From Ancylobacter sp. SL191 (lineage in GTDB: Bacteria > Pseudomonadota > Alphaproteobacteria > Rhizobiales > Xanthobacteraceae): 64,000 nt of DNA. The DNA is taken from contig NZ_CP113056.1 of assembly GCF_026625645.1 (NCBI RefSeq), forward strand, positions 3,137,001 through 3,201,000, in the 5' to 3' direction. The notes under the pieces are model-generated. The model searched no databases and was not told the DNA's origin. It worked only from the letters and a program-made list of their open reading frames with translations. Of the stretch, positions 19,799 through 31,880 are shown in pieces. The number at the start of each line of letters is the position of its first letter. Position 1 is the first letter of the stretch. A program made the position numbers and the translations under genes.

Positions 19799-21025
19799 TC
19801 AATCCTCGAGCGGCAGAATCTCGCAGGGCTCGCCCGCCTTCGCCGCCGGCGCGTGCGGCTGGCGCACCAGCAGCACGTCGGCGCGGGCGAGCACGGAGAG
19901 CATCGAGCTGTCCTGTACGGGAAGCGGTCGCACCAGCGGCAGGCCGCACTCCTGGCCGACGATCTGCGCCCGCTGGAAATCCATGCGCATCTCGTTGGCC
20001 TTGATGTCAGTGGCGAGGCGCGCCGGCTTCAGCGGCACGCGGGGCGGCACGTCAATTCCCTGCAGGGCTTTGAGCAGCGGCACGAGATAGAGCAGGGCGC
20101 AGACATGGGCCGAGACCGGGTTGCCGGGCAGGCCGAGCACATGGCTGATGGATGCCGCATGCGCGTAAGTGCCGAACATCAGCGGCTTGCCCGGCCGCAG
20201 CGCGACCTTGTGAACATCGAGCGCCACGCCCTGCGCGGTCAGCGCCGGGGCGACGAGATCGTGGTCGCCCACTGAGGCGCCGCCCGTGGTCACCAGCACG
20301 TCGAAGCCGGCGGCCAGCGCCGAACTCACGCCCGCCTGCGTTGCCGCCATGTCATCGGGCAGGATGCCGAAATCGGTCACTTCGGCACCCGCCGCGCGGG
20401 CGAGCGCGCCGACCGAATAGATGTTGGAGAGGATCACCTGATGCGCGCCCGCGCCCGCACCGGGGCGCACCAACTCGTCACCCGTGGAGAGAAGGCCCAC
20501 GCGCGGGCGTCGGTACACGCTGAGCTCCGCCACATCGGCCGAGGCGGCGAGCGCGAGATCGCGGGCCCGCAGCCGGTGGCCGGGGGCGAGCAGCGGCTCG
20601 TCATGGGCGAAGTCGCCGCCGGCGCGGCGTATGTGCCGGCCGGGCGTCGCCACCTCACGGATGGCGACAAGGTCGCCCTCGCGTAGCGTGTCCTCCTGGA
20701 TCACCACGGCGTCGGCGCCGGCGGGCATCACCGCGCCGGTGAAGATGCGCACGGTGGTGCCGGGCAGTATCTCGTCCGGGAAGGGACGTCCGGCCGCCGA
20801 TTCGCCGATCAAAGTGAGGGTGGCCGGCAGTTCGGCCGCGTCCTGCGCCCGCACGGCATAGCCGTCCATGGCCGAGACATCGGCGCCGGGCGTGGTGCGA
20901 TGGGCGACGAGCGGTTCGGCCAGCACCCGGCCGGCGGCCTCCATGAGCGGCACGCGCTCGGTCGGCAAGGGAGTGACGGAGGCGAGCAGACGGGCCAGCG
21001 CCTCTTCAACCGGCATCAGCGCCAT
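19799..21025 (-). CDS. moeA: Molybdopterin molybdenumtransferase MoeA
   Basis: Inserts molybdate into adenylated molybdopterin to give molybdenum cofactor. 408 residues from ATG 21025 ([17 protein letters not shown]); the longer in-frame reading to 21247 runs into moaC and is rejected. Landmarks: [47 protein letters not shown] and [11 protein letters not shown], then [14 protein letters not shown] and GLPGNPVSA. It follows moaC by 16 nt. The domain order is standard (MoeA N, MoCF-binding, MoeA C). Confidence 0.96.
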   Translation of the reverse strand: MALMPVEEALARLLASVTPLPTERVPLMEAAGRVLAEPLVAHRTTPGADVSAMDGYAVRAQDAAELPATLTLIGESAAGRPFPDEILPGTTVRIFTGAVMPAGADAVVIQEDTLREGDLVAIREVATPGRHIRRAGGDFAHDEPLLAPGHRLRARDLALAASADVAELSVYRRPRVGLLSTGDELVRPGAGAGAHQVILSNIYSVGALARAAGAEVTDFGILPDDMAATQAGVSSALAAGFDVLVTTGGASVGDHDLVAPALTAQGVALDVHKVALRPGKPLMFGTYAHAASISHVLGLPGNPVSAHVCALLYLVPLLKALQGIDVPPRVPLKPARLATDIKANEMRMDFQRAQIVGQECGLPLVRPLPVQDSSMLSVLARADVLLVRQPHAPAAKAGEPCEILPLED

Positions 21026-21041
21026 GGCGTGTCCCCCTTGT

Positions 21042-21527
21042 TCAGTCGGCCTGCCAATGCCCGGAACGGCCGCCGGATTTCTCCAGAAGCCGGACCGCCT
21101 CGATGCGCATGCCCCGGTCCACCGCCTTGGCCATGTCGTAGACGGTGAGGCAGGCGACGGAGACGGCGGTGAGCGCTTCCATCTCCACGCCGGTCTGCCC
21201 GCTGGTGCGCACCGTGGCCCGCACCCGCAAACCCGGAAGCGCCGCATCCGGTTCGATCTCGACCGCGACTTTCGACAGCAGCAGCGCGTGACAGAGCGGA
21301 ATCAGCTCATGGGTGCGCTTGGCCGCCATGATGCCGGCAAGGCGTGCCGTGCCGATGACATCGCCCTTCTTGGCGTTGCCGGAGACGATGAGGTCCAGCG
21401 TCGCCGCCTCCATCCGCACCTCGCCCGCCGCCACCGCCACCCGGTCGGTGATCGCCTTGTCGGCGACGTCGACCATATTGGCGGCGCCCGAGGCGTCGAG
21501 ATGGGTGAGGGTGGGGCGCTCGCTCAT
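21042..21527 (-). CDS. moaC: Cyclic pyranopterin monophosphate synthase MoaC
   Basis: Second enzyme of molybdopterin synthesis, converting the MoaA product to cPMP. 161 residues with the family signature [51 protein letters not shown] and [16 protein letters not shown]; the catalytic Asp is expected in [12 protein letters not shown]. The start ATG shares a base with the trpC stop (TGATG), so translation is coupled. The link of tryptophan and molybdopterin genes is a conserved alphaproteobacterial arrangement. Confidence 0.96.
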   Translation of the reverse strand: MSERPTLTHLDASGAANMVDVADKAITDRVAVAAGEVRMEAATLDLIVSGNAKKGDVIGTARLAGIMAAKRTHELIPLCHALLLSKVAVEIEPDAALPGLRVRATVRTSGQTGVEMEALTAVSVACLTVYDMAKAVDRGMRIEAVRLLEKSGGRSGHWQAD

Positions 21528-22336
21528 CAGCCCGCCGCCTGCAGGACGGGGGCGAGTAGGGCGCGTGTCGCCGCCGCAACGTCCGTCTGCCGCATCAGGC
21601 TCTCGCCGACGAGGATGGTGCCGATGCGCACCGTGGCGAGGCGGGCGACGTCCTCGGGCGTGAAGATGCCGCTCTCGCCGACGATCACCCGGTCCGCCGG
21701 GATGCGCGGGGCGAGCCGCTCGGAGGTGGCGAGCGTCACCTCAAAATTGCGCAGATTGCGGTTGTTGATGCCGACGAGGCGGGCGGACAGCGTCAGCGCG
21801 CGGTCGAGCTCGGCATCGTCATGCACCTCGACCAGCGCGTCCATGCCGAGGCCATGCGCGGTGTCGATCAGGTCGCGGGCGAGCGCATCATCCACCGAGG
21901 CCATGATGACGAGGATGCAGTCCGCGCCCCAGGCCCGCGCCTCGTAGACCTGATAGGTGTCGTAGAGGAAATCCTTGCGGAGCGCCGGCAGCGAACAGGC
22001 GGCGCGGGCGGCGGTGAGGAATTCCGGCGCGCCCTGAAAGGAGGGAGTGTCGGTGAGCACCGAGAGGCACGCCGCCCCGCCCGCCTCATAGGCGCTGGCC
22101 AGAGCCGGCGGGTCGAAATCCGGCCGGATCAGGCCCTTGGAAGGGCTGGCCTTCTTGATCTCGGCGATCAGCGCGGTCTGACCCGCGGCGATCTTCGCCT
22201 CAATGGCGCGCAGAAACCCGCGCGTCGGCGCCTGCGCCTCGGCGCTCGCGCGCACGCTCGCGAGCGGGCGGGCGAGCTTTGCGGCGGCGATTTCCTCGCG
22301 CTTATAGGCGCCGATCTTCTCGAGAATATCCGCCAT
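21527..22336 (-). CDS. trpC: Indole-3-glycerol phosphate synthase
   Basis: Fourth step of tryptophan synthesis, closing CdRP to indole-3-glycerol phosphate. A 269-residue TIM barrel with the diagnostic [61 protein letters not shown] and the phosphate-binding [12 protein letters not shown]. It is monofunctional (no TrpF fusion). It starts 5 nt after the trpD stop and overlaps moaC by one base. Confidence 0.97.
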   Translation of the reverse strand: MADILEKIGAYKREEIAAAKLARPLASVRASAEAQAPTRGFLRAIEAKIAAGQTALIAEIKKASPSKGLIRPDFDPPALASAYEAGGAACLSVLTDTPSFQGAPEFLTAARAACSLPALRKDFLYDTYQVYEARAWGADCILVIMASVDDALARDLIDTAHGLGMDALVEVHDDAELDRALTLSARLVGINNRNLRNFEVTLATSERLAPRIPADRVIVGESGIFTPEDVARLATVRIGTILVGESLMRQTDVAAATRALLAPVLQAAG

Positions 22337-22341
22337 CGCGC

Positions 22342-23364
<1,023 letters not shown>

Positions 23365-23383
23365 CGTTCCCCCGGATCGCGCG

Positions 23384-23986
23384 TCAGGCTGCCCGCGACC
23401 GGCCGGCGTTCCACGCCCGCGCCATGTCGAGGAAGTTCTTGAGAATGGTCTTGCCGTGCTCGGAGGCGATGCTCTCGGGGTGGAACTGCACGCCATGCAC
23501 GGGCAGCTCCTTGTGCGAGAGGCCCATGATGAGGCCGTCCTCGGTCTCGGCGGTTATGCCGAGCGCGGGGGGCAGGGTGTCGCGATTCACCACCAGCGAG
23601 TGGTAGCGCGTCGCCTTGAACGGGCCGTTGATGCCGCGGAACACCGTCTCGCCCGTGTGCTGCACGTCGGCGAGCTTGCCATGGATCGGCAGCGGGGCGC
23701 GGATCACCTCGCCGCCGAACACCTGGCCGATCGCCTGATGGCCGAGGCAGACGCCGAACACCGGTACGCCCTCCTTCGCCGCCCGCTCGATCAGCGCGCA
23801 GCAGATGCCGGCTTCGTTCGGCGTGGCCGGGCCAGGGGAGATGACGATGGCCTCGGGCTTCATCGCCAACGCTTCGTCGACGGTGAGGGTGTCGTTGCGG
23901 CGCACCTCCACCTCGGCGCCCAGGCCGCCGAGATAGTGGACGAGGTTCCAGGTGAAGCTGTCGTAATTATCGACGAGAAGGATCAT
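23384..23986 (-). CDS. trpG: Anthranilate synthase component II (glutamine amidotransferase)
   Basis: Class I glutamine amidotransferase subunit supplying ammonia to TrpE. 200 residues; [18 protein letters not shown] at the N-terminus, [12 protein letters not shown], catalytic Cys80 in [17 protein letters not shown], and the His-Glu pair in [16 protein letters not shown]. It is separate from trpE, unlike Rhizobium and Brucella relatives where trpE and trpG are fused. A 141-nt gap (23987-24127) separates it from trpE, in which I see no gene. Confidence 0.97.
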   Translation of the reverse strand: MILLVDNYDSFTWNLVHYLGGLGAEVEVRRNDTLTVDEALAMKPEAIVISPGPATPNEAGICCALIERAAKEGVPVFGVCLGHQAIGQVFGGEVIRAPLPIHGKLADVQHTGETVFRGINGPFKATRYHSLVVNRDTLPPALGITAETEDGLIMGLSHKELPVHGVQFHPESIASEHGKTILKNFLDMARAWNAGRSRAA

Positions 23987-24127
23987 CGCGGGTCCATCCG
24001 CCGGCCCGTGCCGGCTGCAAAAGGTCTAGGGTGTGATCCGGCGCGGGGTCAAGCCGCGCCGGCCGGCGATTGCTCTATCGCCAGCCCCGCCATCGCTGTT
24101 GCCGCGTGCGCTCCATCCCCGCCGTCC

Positions 24128-25642
24128 TCACTGGCCGCGCCCGGACCGGGTGGCGAAGCGCACCGCTTCCTCGCCGGCGCGGAACAGCGCCTTGGCCTTG
24201 TTGACGCATTCCTGCAGCTCGCTCTCCGGCATCGAGTCGTAGACGATGCCGGCGCCGGCCTGCACATGCATCCGCCCGTCCTTCACCACGGCGGTGCGCA
24301 AGACGATGCAGGTATCCATCTCGCCATCGGCGCCGAAATAGCCGATAGCGCCGGCATAGATGCCGCGCTTGTCGCGCTCCAGCTCGTCGATGATCTCCAT
24401 CGCCCGCACCTTGGGCGCGCCGGAGACCGTGCCCGCCGGAAAGCCGGCGGCCAGCGCGTCGAGCGCGTCGCGGCGCGGGTCGAGCTCGCCCTCGACATTG
24501 GAGACGATGTGCATGACCTGGCTGTAGCGCTCGATGAAGAAGCTGTCGGTCACTTCCACCGAGCCGATGGTCGCGACGCGGCCGACATCGTTGCGGCCGA
24601 GGTCGAGCAGCATCAGATGCTCGGCGCGCTCCTTCGGGTCGGCCAGCAGTTCGTCCTCCAGCGCCTTGTCCTCATGCGGGGTGGCGCCGCGCCGGCGCGT
24701 GCCGGCGATGGGGCGAATGGTGACGGTGTTGGCGCGCAGCCGGACCAGAATCTCCGGGCTGGAGCACACCAGCGAGAAGCCGCCGAAGTTGAAATAGACC
24801 AGGAACGGCGCCGGATTGACCCGGCGCAGCGCGCGGTAGAGCGAGAAGGGCGGCAGGGCGAAGGGCGCCTCGAAGCGCTGCGACAGCACGACCTGGAAGA
24901 TGTCGCCGGCGCGGATGTACTCCTTCGCCCGCTCCACCATCGCCCGATAGGCTTCCGGCGTGGTGTTGGAGACCGGCTCCACCGCCTGATGGAAGGCATC
25001 CTCAGGCGGCAGATTGGGCAACGCGCTGTCGAGCGCGGCGACGATCCGGTCCAGCCGCTCGCTGGCCTGCTCATAGGCTGCGCGTGCCGAGAGCCCGGCG
25101 ACCGGCCGCACGGGCGTCACCACGGTGATCTCGTCGCGCACGGCGTCGAACACCACCATGACGGTCGGGCGGATGAAGATCGCGTCGGGCACGCCGAGCA
25201 GGTCCGCCTTCGGCGCCGGCAGGCGCTCCATCTGGCGCACCATGTCGTAGCCAAGATAGCCGAACACGCCCGCCGCCATGGGCGGGGCGCCCTCGGGAAG
25301 GTGGATGCGCGATTCCGCCACCAGCTTGCGCAGCGAAACCAGCGGCTTGTCGGGGCAGGGCTCGAAACTCTCCGGCGCGGTGGCGGCCTGCCGGTTGATC
25401 TCGGCCGCATCGCCCCGGCAGCGCCAGATCACGTCAGGGTCGATGCCGATCATCGAGTAGCGCCCGCGCGTGGCGCCGCCTTCGACCGATTCGAGCAGGA
25501 AGCTGTTGGCCCGCTCGCCGGCGATCTTGAGGAAGGCCGAGACGGGCGTTTCGAGGTCGGCAATCAGCGTGGTGGTGACCACCTGCGTCTCGCCGCGCTC
25601 ATAGGTGGCGGTGAAGGCCGCGACATCCGGTGTGAGGCTCAT
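24128..25642 (-). CDS. trpE: Anthranilate synthase component I
   Basis: Converts chorismate and ammonia to anthranilate, the committed and feedback-inhibited step of tryptophan synthesis. 504 residues. The N-terminal feedback domain includes LLESVEGGATRGRYSMIGI (the conserved LLES motif linked to tryptophan binding), and the C-terminal chorismate-binding domain has PFLVYFNFGGFSLVCSSPE, PIAGTRRRG, LDLGRNDVGRVA and FPAGTVSGAPKVRAME. The start is 11 nt after the ppiD stop, leaving no room for a classical trp leader attenuator. Confidence 0.97.
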   Translation of the reverse strand: MSLTPDVAAFTATYERGETQVVTTTLIADLETPVSAFLKIAGERANSFLLESVEGGATRGRYSMIGIDPDVIWRCRGDAAEINRQAATAPESFEPCPDKPLVSLRKLVAESRIHLPEGAPPMAAGVFGYLGYDMVRQMERLPAPKADLLGVPDAIFIRPTVMVVFDAVRDEITVVTPVRPVAGLSARAAYEQASERLDRIVAALDSALPNLPPEDAFHQAVEPVSNTTPEAYRAMVERAKEYIRAGDIFQVVLSQRFEAPFALPPFSLYRALRRVNPAPFLVYFNFGGFSLVCSSPEILVRLRANTVTIRPIAGTRRRGATPHEDKALEDELLADPKERAEHLMLLDLGRNDVGRVATIGSVEVTDSFFIERYSQVMHIVSNVEGELDPRRDALDALAAGFPAGTVSGAPKVRAMEIIDELERDKRGIYAGAIGYFGADGEMDTCIVLRTAVVKDGRMHVQAGAGIVYDSMPESELQECVNKAKALFRAGEEAVRFATRSGRGQ

Positions 25643-25653
25643 GATCGGGCTCG

Positions 25654-27543
25654 TCAGTTCACCGCGTCGGCGCCGACGATCTGGTCGAGCGCGGCGCGGT
25701 TCACGCGGGCGCCGAGATCGCTCTGCAACTGGACCAGATACTCGGTCATCACGTCGTTCTCGACACTCTGACGCACATCGGCCAGCACCTTCTCGTCGAG
25801 GTCGCCGCCCGGCGGGGTGGTGACGTTCAGCACGAGGAAGAGGATGCGGCTCTCGCCGCCCTCGGCCTCGGCGCTGCCGGTGCCGCCCTGCGCGGTGGTG
25901 AACACCGCGTCGAGGATTTCCTGCGGCACGCCATCGGCGGCCCGGCCACGGCGCAGGCCGTTGGCGGCGCGCAGTTCCAGACCCGCCTCGGTGACCGCCT
26001 GATCGAAGGGCATGCCGGCCGCGATCTTGGCCTTGATCTCCTCGACCTTCTGGTCGAGCGCCTCGGCAGCCTTGTCCTGCTTCCAGCGGTCGAGCACCTG
26101 CGCGCGCGCCTCATCGAAGGTGCGGTCGCGCGGGGCGGTGACGGATTGCACCTCGTACCAGACATAGCCGCCATTCTGGGCAAGCTGGACGGCATCATTC
26201 TCCGCGCCGACATCGGCGGCGAAGGCGCCGCGGAGCACATCCGCCCGGCCCGGCAGGTCGGGGATGGAGGCGCCGTCGGGCGTCTGGCCCTGAATGTTGG
26301 TGGTGATGCTCTGAACCGTCAGGCCGAGCTTGCTGGCGATCTCGGAGAGCTTGGCGCCGCTGGCGCGCTCATCCTCGACCTGGTCGTACTTGGCGAGCAG
26401 GGCGCGGCGGGCGGCGTCGAGCTGGATCTCGGTGCGAATCTCCGGGGCGACCTCGGCGAGCGGCTTCACCGTCGCCGGGGTGATCGCGCCGACATGGACG
26501 ATGACCGGTCCGAAACGGCCGGCGACCAAGCCGCTGGTGCCGTCGGCGGGCAGCGAGAAGGCGGCGTCCGCGACTGCCTTGTCGATGATGCCGGCCTTGG
26601 TCACGGTGCCGAGATCGACATCGGCGGGGGTGAGTTTGCGCTCGGCGACGATGTCCGAAAAGGGCGTGCCGGCGGCAATGCGGTCAGCGGCGGCCTTGGC
26701 CTCCTCCGCGGTCGGGAACACGATCTGCTGCACGACGCGCGTCTCCGGCGTGCCGTAGCGCGACTGGTTGTTGGTATAGGCGGCCTCGACCTCGGCGTCG
26801 GTCACGCTCTCGCTGCCGGCCAGCGTCTGCGGGGTGAGGGCGAGCACGTCGACCGTGCGGTATTCCGGCGCGCGGAACGCCACCTTGCGGGCGTCGAAGA
26901 AGCTGCGCAGTTCCTCATCGGTCGGATCGGCGAGGGCGGGCAGGCTGGTCGGGCGAAGCAGCGCGTAATTGACCGCGCGCTCCTCCTTGTCGAAGCGCAC
27001 CAGCGCATCCTTCAGCACGGCCGGCACGGTCACGCCGCCGCCGAGCGACTGGATGATCTGCTGGCGCAGCGCGAGGCGCCGCTCGGCATCGACGAAGCGC
27101 GCCTCGGTGTAATTGTTCTGGCGCAGCAGCCGGGCGAAATAGGCCGGATCGAAGCTGCCGGACGGGCCGAAGAAGGCCGGGTTCTGCTGGACGCGCTTGG
27201 CGATCTCCTCATCCGACAGCGCAAGGCCGAGCGACTTCGCCTGATCGTCGAGGGCGGCCTCCGCGAGACGCTCGTTCAGCACCTGGTCGGGCAGGCCGAA
27301 GGCGCGCGCCATGTCCGGCGTGATGCCGCGCTTCAGCTGCTGGCTGATCTGCTGCAGGCGCTCCTGATAGATCTGGCGGAATTCCGGGACGGTAATCTCG
27401 GTCGAGCCGATCGTCGCCAGAGTCTGGCTGCCGAAGCCGCGGAACACGTCGGCGATTCCCCAGATCCCGAAAGACAGGATGAGGAGACCCATCAGGATTT
27501 TGGCGACTATTCCAGAGGCGCTCTTGCGCAGCGTATCAAGCAT
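25654..27543 (-). CDS. ppiD: PpiD/SurA-type periplasmic peptidyl-prolyl isomerase
   Basis: A 629-residue membrane-anchored chaperone. A single transmembrane helix at about residues 13-34 (IVAKILMGLLILSFGIWGIA) is preceded by basic residues, placing the rest in the periplasm. Next come a SurA-N-like chaperone region (40-190) with repeated ARFVDAERRLALRQQI-type helices, a parvulin rotamase domain (about 240-360, with AKAAADRIAAGTPFSDIV and TKAGIIDKAVADAAFSL), and a C-terminal PpiD-like region. It helps outer-membrane proteins leave the Sec translocon. It heads the trp-moa operon and is divergent from tpiA; the 170-nt spacer should hold both promoters. Confidence 0.92.
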   Translation of the reverse strand: MLDTLRKSASGIVAKILMGLLILSFGIWGIADVFRGFGSQTLATIGSTEITVPEFRQIYQERLQQISQQLKRGITPDMARAFGLPDQVLNERLAEAALDDQAKSLGLALSDEEIAKRVQQNPAFFGPSGSFDPAYFARLLRQNNYTEARFVDAERRLALRQQIIQSLGGGVTVPAVLKDALVRFDKEERAVNYALLRPTSLPALADPTDEELRSFFDARKVAFRAPEYRTVDVLALTPQTLAGSESVTDAEVEAAYTNNQSRYGTPETRVVQQIVFPTAEEAKAAADRIAAGTPFSDIVAERKLTPADVDLGTVTKAGIIDKAVADAAFSLPADGTSGLVAGRFGPVIVHVGAITPATVKPLAEVAPEIRTEIQLDAARRALLAKYDQVEDERASGAKLSEIASKLGLTVQSITTNIQGQTPDGASIPDLPGRADVLRGAFAADVGAENDAVQLAQNGGYVWYEVQSVTAPRDRTFDEARAQVLDRWKQDKAAEALDQKVEEIKAKIAAGMPFDQAVTEAGLELRAANGLRRGRAADGVPQEILDAVFTTAQGGTGSAEAEGGESRILFLVLNVTTPPGGDLDEKVLADVRQSVENDVMTEYLVQLQSDLGARVNRAALDQIVGADAVN

Positions 27544-27713
27544 GGATCGTCTCGTTGGGCGTCAGGCGGGCAACAGGCCCGGTACGCGAAAGGCGCGCAT
27601 CATAGGGACGGGCCCCATACGCCGCAATGTCGCACATCCGTTCATTTGCCGGCGCCGATGCGGTCTGTTACGCGGGGGCAGCGGTTCGGGCGTTCTAGCG
27701 AGCGAAGAGGGGC

Positions 27714-28463
27714 ATGTCGATGCGTCGTCCTTTGGTGGCCGGCAATTGGAAGATGAACGGACTGACACCGGCGGTGGCCGAGTTCGCGCGGATCGCCGAA
27801 GGCTATGACGAGGCCCTGCGGGAGAAGGCGGATCTGCTGATCTGCCCGCCGGCGACACTGATCGCCGGTCTCGCCGCGCTCGAAGCCGCCGTCCCCGTCG
27901 GTGCGCAGGATTGCCACGCCAAGGCGAGCGGCGCGCATACCGGCGACATTTCCGCCGAGATGGTCGCCGATGCCGGCGCCACGGCGGTGATCGTCGGCCA
28001 TTCCGAGCGCCGCGCCGACCATGGCGAGAGTGACGCGGTGGTGCGGGCCAAGACTGAAGCCGCCTGGCGTGCCGGGCTCACCGCCATCGTCTGCGTCGGC
28101 GAGACCCGCGCCGAGCGCGAGGCGGGCGCGGCGCTCGACGTGGTGCGCGGCCAGCTCGCCGGCTCTCTGCCGGATGGCGCCACGGCGGCGAACACCGTCA
28201 TTGCCTATGAGCCGGTCTGGGCCATCGGCACCGGCCTTACCCCGACCATCACCGACATCGCGCAGATGCATGCGGATATGCGGTCCGTGCTCGTCGCCCG
28301 CTTCGGCACGGAAGGGGCGGGGATGCGCCTGCTCTATGGCGGCTCGGTCAAGCCGGAGAACGCCCGCGAGATCCTGCATGTCGCGGATGTCGATGGTGCG
28401 CTGGTCGGCGGGGCGAGCCTCAAGGCCGAGACTTTTCTCCCCATCGCGCGTGCCTATCTGTAG
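27714..28463 (+). CDS. tpiA: Triosephosphate isomerase
   Basis: Glycolytic/gluconeogenic interconversion of DHAP and glyceraldehyde 3-phosphate. A 249-residue TIM barrel with Asn/Lys in VAGNWKMNG, catalytic His in [14 protein letters not shown], catalytic Glu in [13 protein letters not shown] and phosphate-gripping [12 protein letters not shown]. The start ATG 27714 is preceded by AGAGGGG; a second ATG lies two codons in. It is divergent from ppiD. secG follows after 130 nt, the usual tpiA-secG-pyrG order. Confidence 0.97.
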   Translation: MSMRRPLVAGNWKMNGLTPAVAEFARIAEGYDEALREKADLLICPPATLIAGLAALEAAVPVGAQDCHAKASGAHTGDISAEMVADAGATAVIVGHSERRADHGESDAVVRAKTEAAWRAGLTAIVCVGETRAEREAGAALDVVRGQLAGSLPDGATAANTVIAYEPVWAIGTGLTPTITDIAQMHADMRSVLVARFGTEGAGMRLLYGGSVKPENAREILHVADVDGALVGGASLKAETFLPIARAYL

Positions 28464-28593
28464 GCGGAACGGCGCAGTTCGGCATTGCGTGCGCATGGCT
28501 GGAAACGCCGGGCGCAATCGTGTAGGAACGCGCCAACATTCGCAGCGGCCCTTTGCACAAGGCGCCGCTGCCGCAGGATTTTGAAGGCGTCAG

Positions 28594-28977
28594 ATGCAAA
28601 CGGTACTCATCGTCATCCATCTCATGGTGGTGCTCGCCCTGATCGGCGTGGTGCTGATCCAGCGCTCCGAGGGCGGTGGTCTCGGCATCGGCGGCGGTGG
28701 TGGCGGTGGCGGCTTCTTCAGCGCGCGCGGCACGGCGAACGTGCTGACCCGCGCCACGGCGATTCTCGCCGGCCTGTTCTTCATCACCAGCCTGAGCCTG
28801 ACCGTTCTGGCCGGCTGGGGCCGTGGCCCGGCCTCGATCTTCACCACGCCGGCCGGCACGGCGGCTCCGGGCGCTCCCGCGCCGGGCGGCTCCGTGCTCG
28901 ACCAGCTCCAGGGCGCGCAGCCCGCCCCGACGGCGCCGGCCGCTCCCGCGGTGCCGCAGGCTCCGCAGTCGCAGTGA
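28594..28977 (+). CDS. secG: Preprotein translocase subunit SecG
   Basis: Small inner-membrane subunit of the SecYEG translocon. 127 residues: first helix at residues 2-21 ending VLIQRSEGGGLGIGG, then an eight-glycine run, FFSARGTANVLTRATAILA, and the second helix FFITSLSLTVLAG. The cytoplasmic or periplasmic tail is Pro/Ala-rich, as usual in this class. Family identity rests on the LIQRSEGGGLG and GTANVLTR motifs. Confidence 0.96.
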   Translation: MQTVLIVIHLMVVLALIGVVLIQRSEGGGLGIGGGGGGGGFFSARGTANVLTRATAILAGLFFITSLSLTVLAGWGRGPASIFTTPAGTAAPGAPAPGGSVLDQLQGAQPAPTAPAAPAVPQAPQSQ

Positions 28978-28985
28978 TCGGACCC

Positions 28986-29009
28986 GACCGCGCCCATCCC
29001 GGCGCGGTC
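28986..29009 (+). other. Hairpin between secG and pyrG
   Basis: A perfect 9-bp inverted repeat, GACCGCGCC (28986-28994) and GGCGCGGTC (29001-29009), with a 6-nt loop, beginning 8 nt after the secG stop. No U-tract follows immediately, so termination would be weak; it could end part of the tpiA-secG transcript or stabilise its 3' end. Confidence 0.4.
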
Positions 29010-29081
29010 GCCCGTCGCTTTCCCACAGGCGAGAGTTCGTTTGTGAAACGAGCTCTCGTCGAATCGCGTTTTTGCAGCTAG

Positions 29082-30722
<1,641 letters not shown>

Positions 30723-30762
30723 TCGCGCCTTCCGCGCCTCATCTGTTCCGAATTAGTCGCAC

Positions 30763-30787
30763 CCGCCCGGGTAATCACCCCGGGCGG
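30763..30787 (+). other. Hairpin after pyrG
   Basis: A perfect 9-bp stem, CCGCCCGGG (30763-30771) with CCCGGGCGG (30779-30787), 7-nt loop, 40 nt after the pyrG stop. There is no U-run, so I call it a possible 3'-end structure rather than a proven terminator. Confidence 0.4.
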
Positions 30788-30901
30788 CATTCGGCTGTGG
30801 ATCGTTCCTTACCCCCATGCTGTCATGGACGGGTCATCCTGGGTCGGGCAGGCTAGGGTGGCAGGCGGCCGCGCGGGCGCCGTGATGCGTCGATAAGGAG
30901 A

Positions 30902-31777
30902 ATGCCGGTGATCCGTGGCCTTGATCATGTCGTCCATGTGGTTCGCGACCTCGAAGCGGCCGGCGAGTTCTACGACATGCTGGGTTTCACCGTCGGTGCG
31001 CGCAACCGCCACCCGTGGGGAACGCATAACCGGTTGATCCAGTTTTCCGGCTTCTTCGTCGAGGTGCTGGAAGTGGCCGAGCCCGACGCGATCCCCGAAG
31101 CGGCCGAGGGTGTCTATTCCTTCGGTGCCTTCAACCGCGACTATCTCGCCGAGGCCGGGCAGGGGCTCTCCATGCTGGTGCTGGAGAGCAACGACCCGGC
31201 GGCGGAAAAGGCGGAATTCGACGCGGCCGGCTTCGGCGGCTTCGAGCTGTTCGATTTCGCCCGGCAGGGCAAGCGACCGGACGGCTCCGATGTCGAGGTC
31301 GCCTTCTCGCTGGCCTATGCGCGCGATCCGGCCTCGCCCCATGCCGGCTTCTTCACCTGCCTGCAGCGCAAGCCGGAGAATTTCTGGTCGTCCGATCTCC
31401 AGCGCCACATGAACGGCACCACGGGTGTCGCCGGCGTCGTGCTGGTCGCGCCCGAGCCGGAGCGGCATATCGGATTCATCGAGACCTTCATCGGCGGATC
31501 GCTGCGCCGCGCCATTGATGGCTGGTACATCGTCAAGACCCCGCGCGGCGATGTCGACCTGATGACCCCGGCACTGTTCGCCGAGCGCTTCGGCGTGGCC
31601 GCCCCCGTGGATGAAGGGCTGCGCCTTGCCGCGCTGCGTTTCGGCGTGGCGGATATCGACAAGGCGCGCCGGCGTGTGTCCTCCTCGCGCATGTCGGCGG
31701 AGGAGATCGAGGGGCTGATCGTCATCGGCCCCGGCGCTGGCCTCGGCGCCACGCTGCTGTTCGAGCAGGTGCCCTAG
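30902..31777 (+). CDS. VOC-family protein (glyoxalase-like domain)
   Basis: A 291-residue soluble protein. The N-terminus IRGLDHVVHVVRDLEAAGEFYDMLGF is a typical vicinal-oxygen-chelate module, with a candidate metal His (LDHVV) and a candidate Glu (FFVEVLE). The middle and C-terminal parts (MNGTTGVAGVVLVAPEPERH onward) look like a second, degenerate module, giving the Glyoxalase_3-like architecture. The substrate cannot be inferred. An AAGGAG ribosome site lies just before ATG 30902. A VOC gene next to pyrG recurs in this order of bacteria. It ends at a strong terminator. Confidence 0.82.
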   Translation: MPVIRGLDHVVHVVRDLEAAGEFYDMLGFTVGARNRHPWGTHNRLIQFSGFFVEVLEVAEPDAIPEAAEGVYSFGAFNRDYLAEAGQGLSMLVLESNDPAAEKAEFDAAGFGGFELFDFARQGKRPDGSDVEVAFSLAYARDPASPHAGFFTCLQRKPENFWSSDLQRHMNGTTGVAGVVLVAPEPERHIGFIETFIGGSLRRAIDGWYIVKTPRGDVDLMTPALFAERFGVAAPVDEGLRLAALRFGVADIDKARRRVSSSRMSAEEIEGLIVIGPGAGLGATLLFEQVP

Positions 31778-31806
31778 CGGCCGGCAATTTCCGACATCAG
31801 AAAGCA

Positions 31807-31837
31807 AAAGGCCCGGAATCACTTCCGGGCCTTTCTT
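31807..31837. terminator. Strong bidirectional Rho-independent terminator
   Basis: A perfect 12-bp stem (31807-31818 with 31823-31834), loop TCAC, with A-rich sequence on the left and TTTCTT on the right, so it can act in both directions. It separates the convergent VOC gene (+) and GH17-GT2 gene (-). Confidence 0.88.
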
Positions 31838-31880
31838 CATTCAGACTGTGAACTGCCATTGGCCGGGAGGGCGGCTCCGA

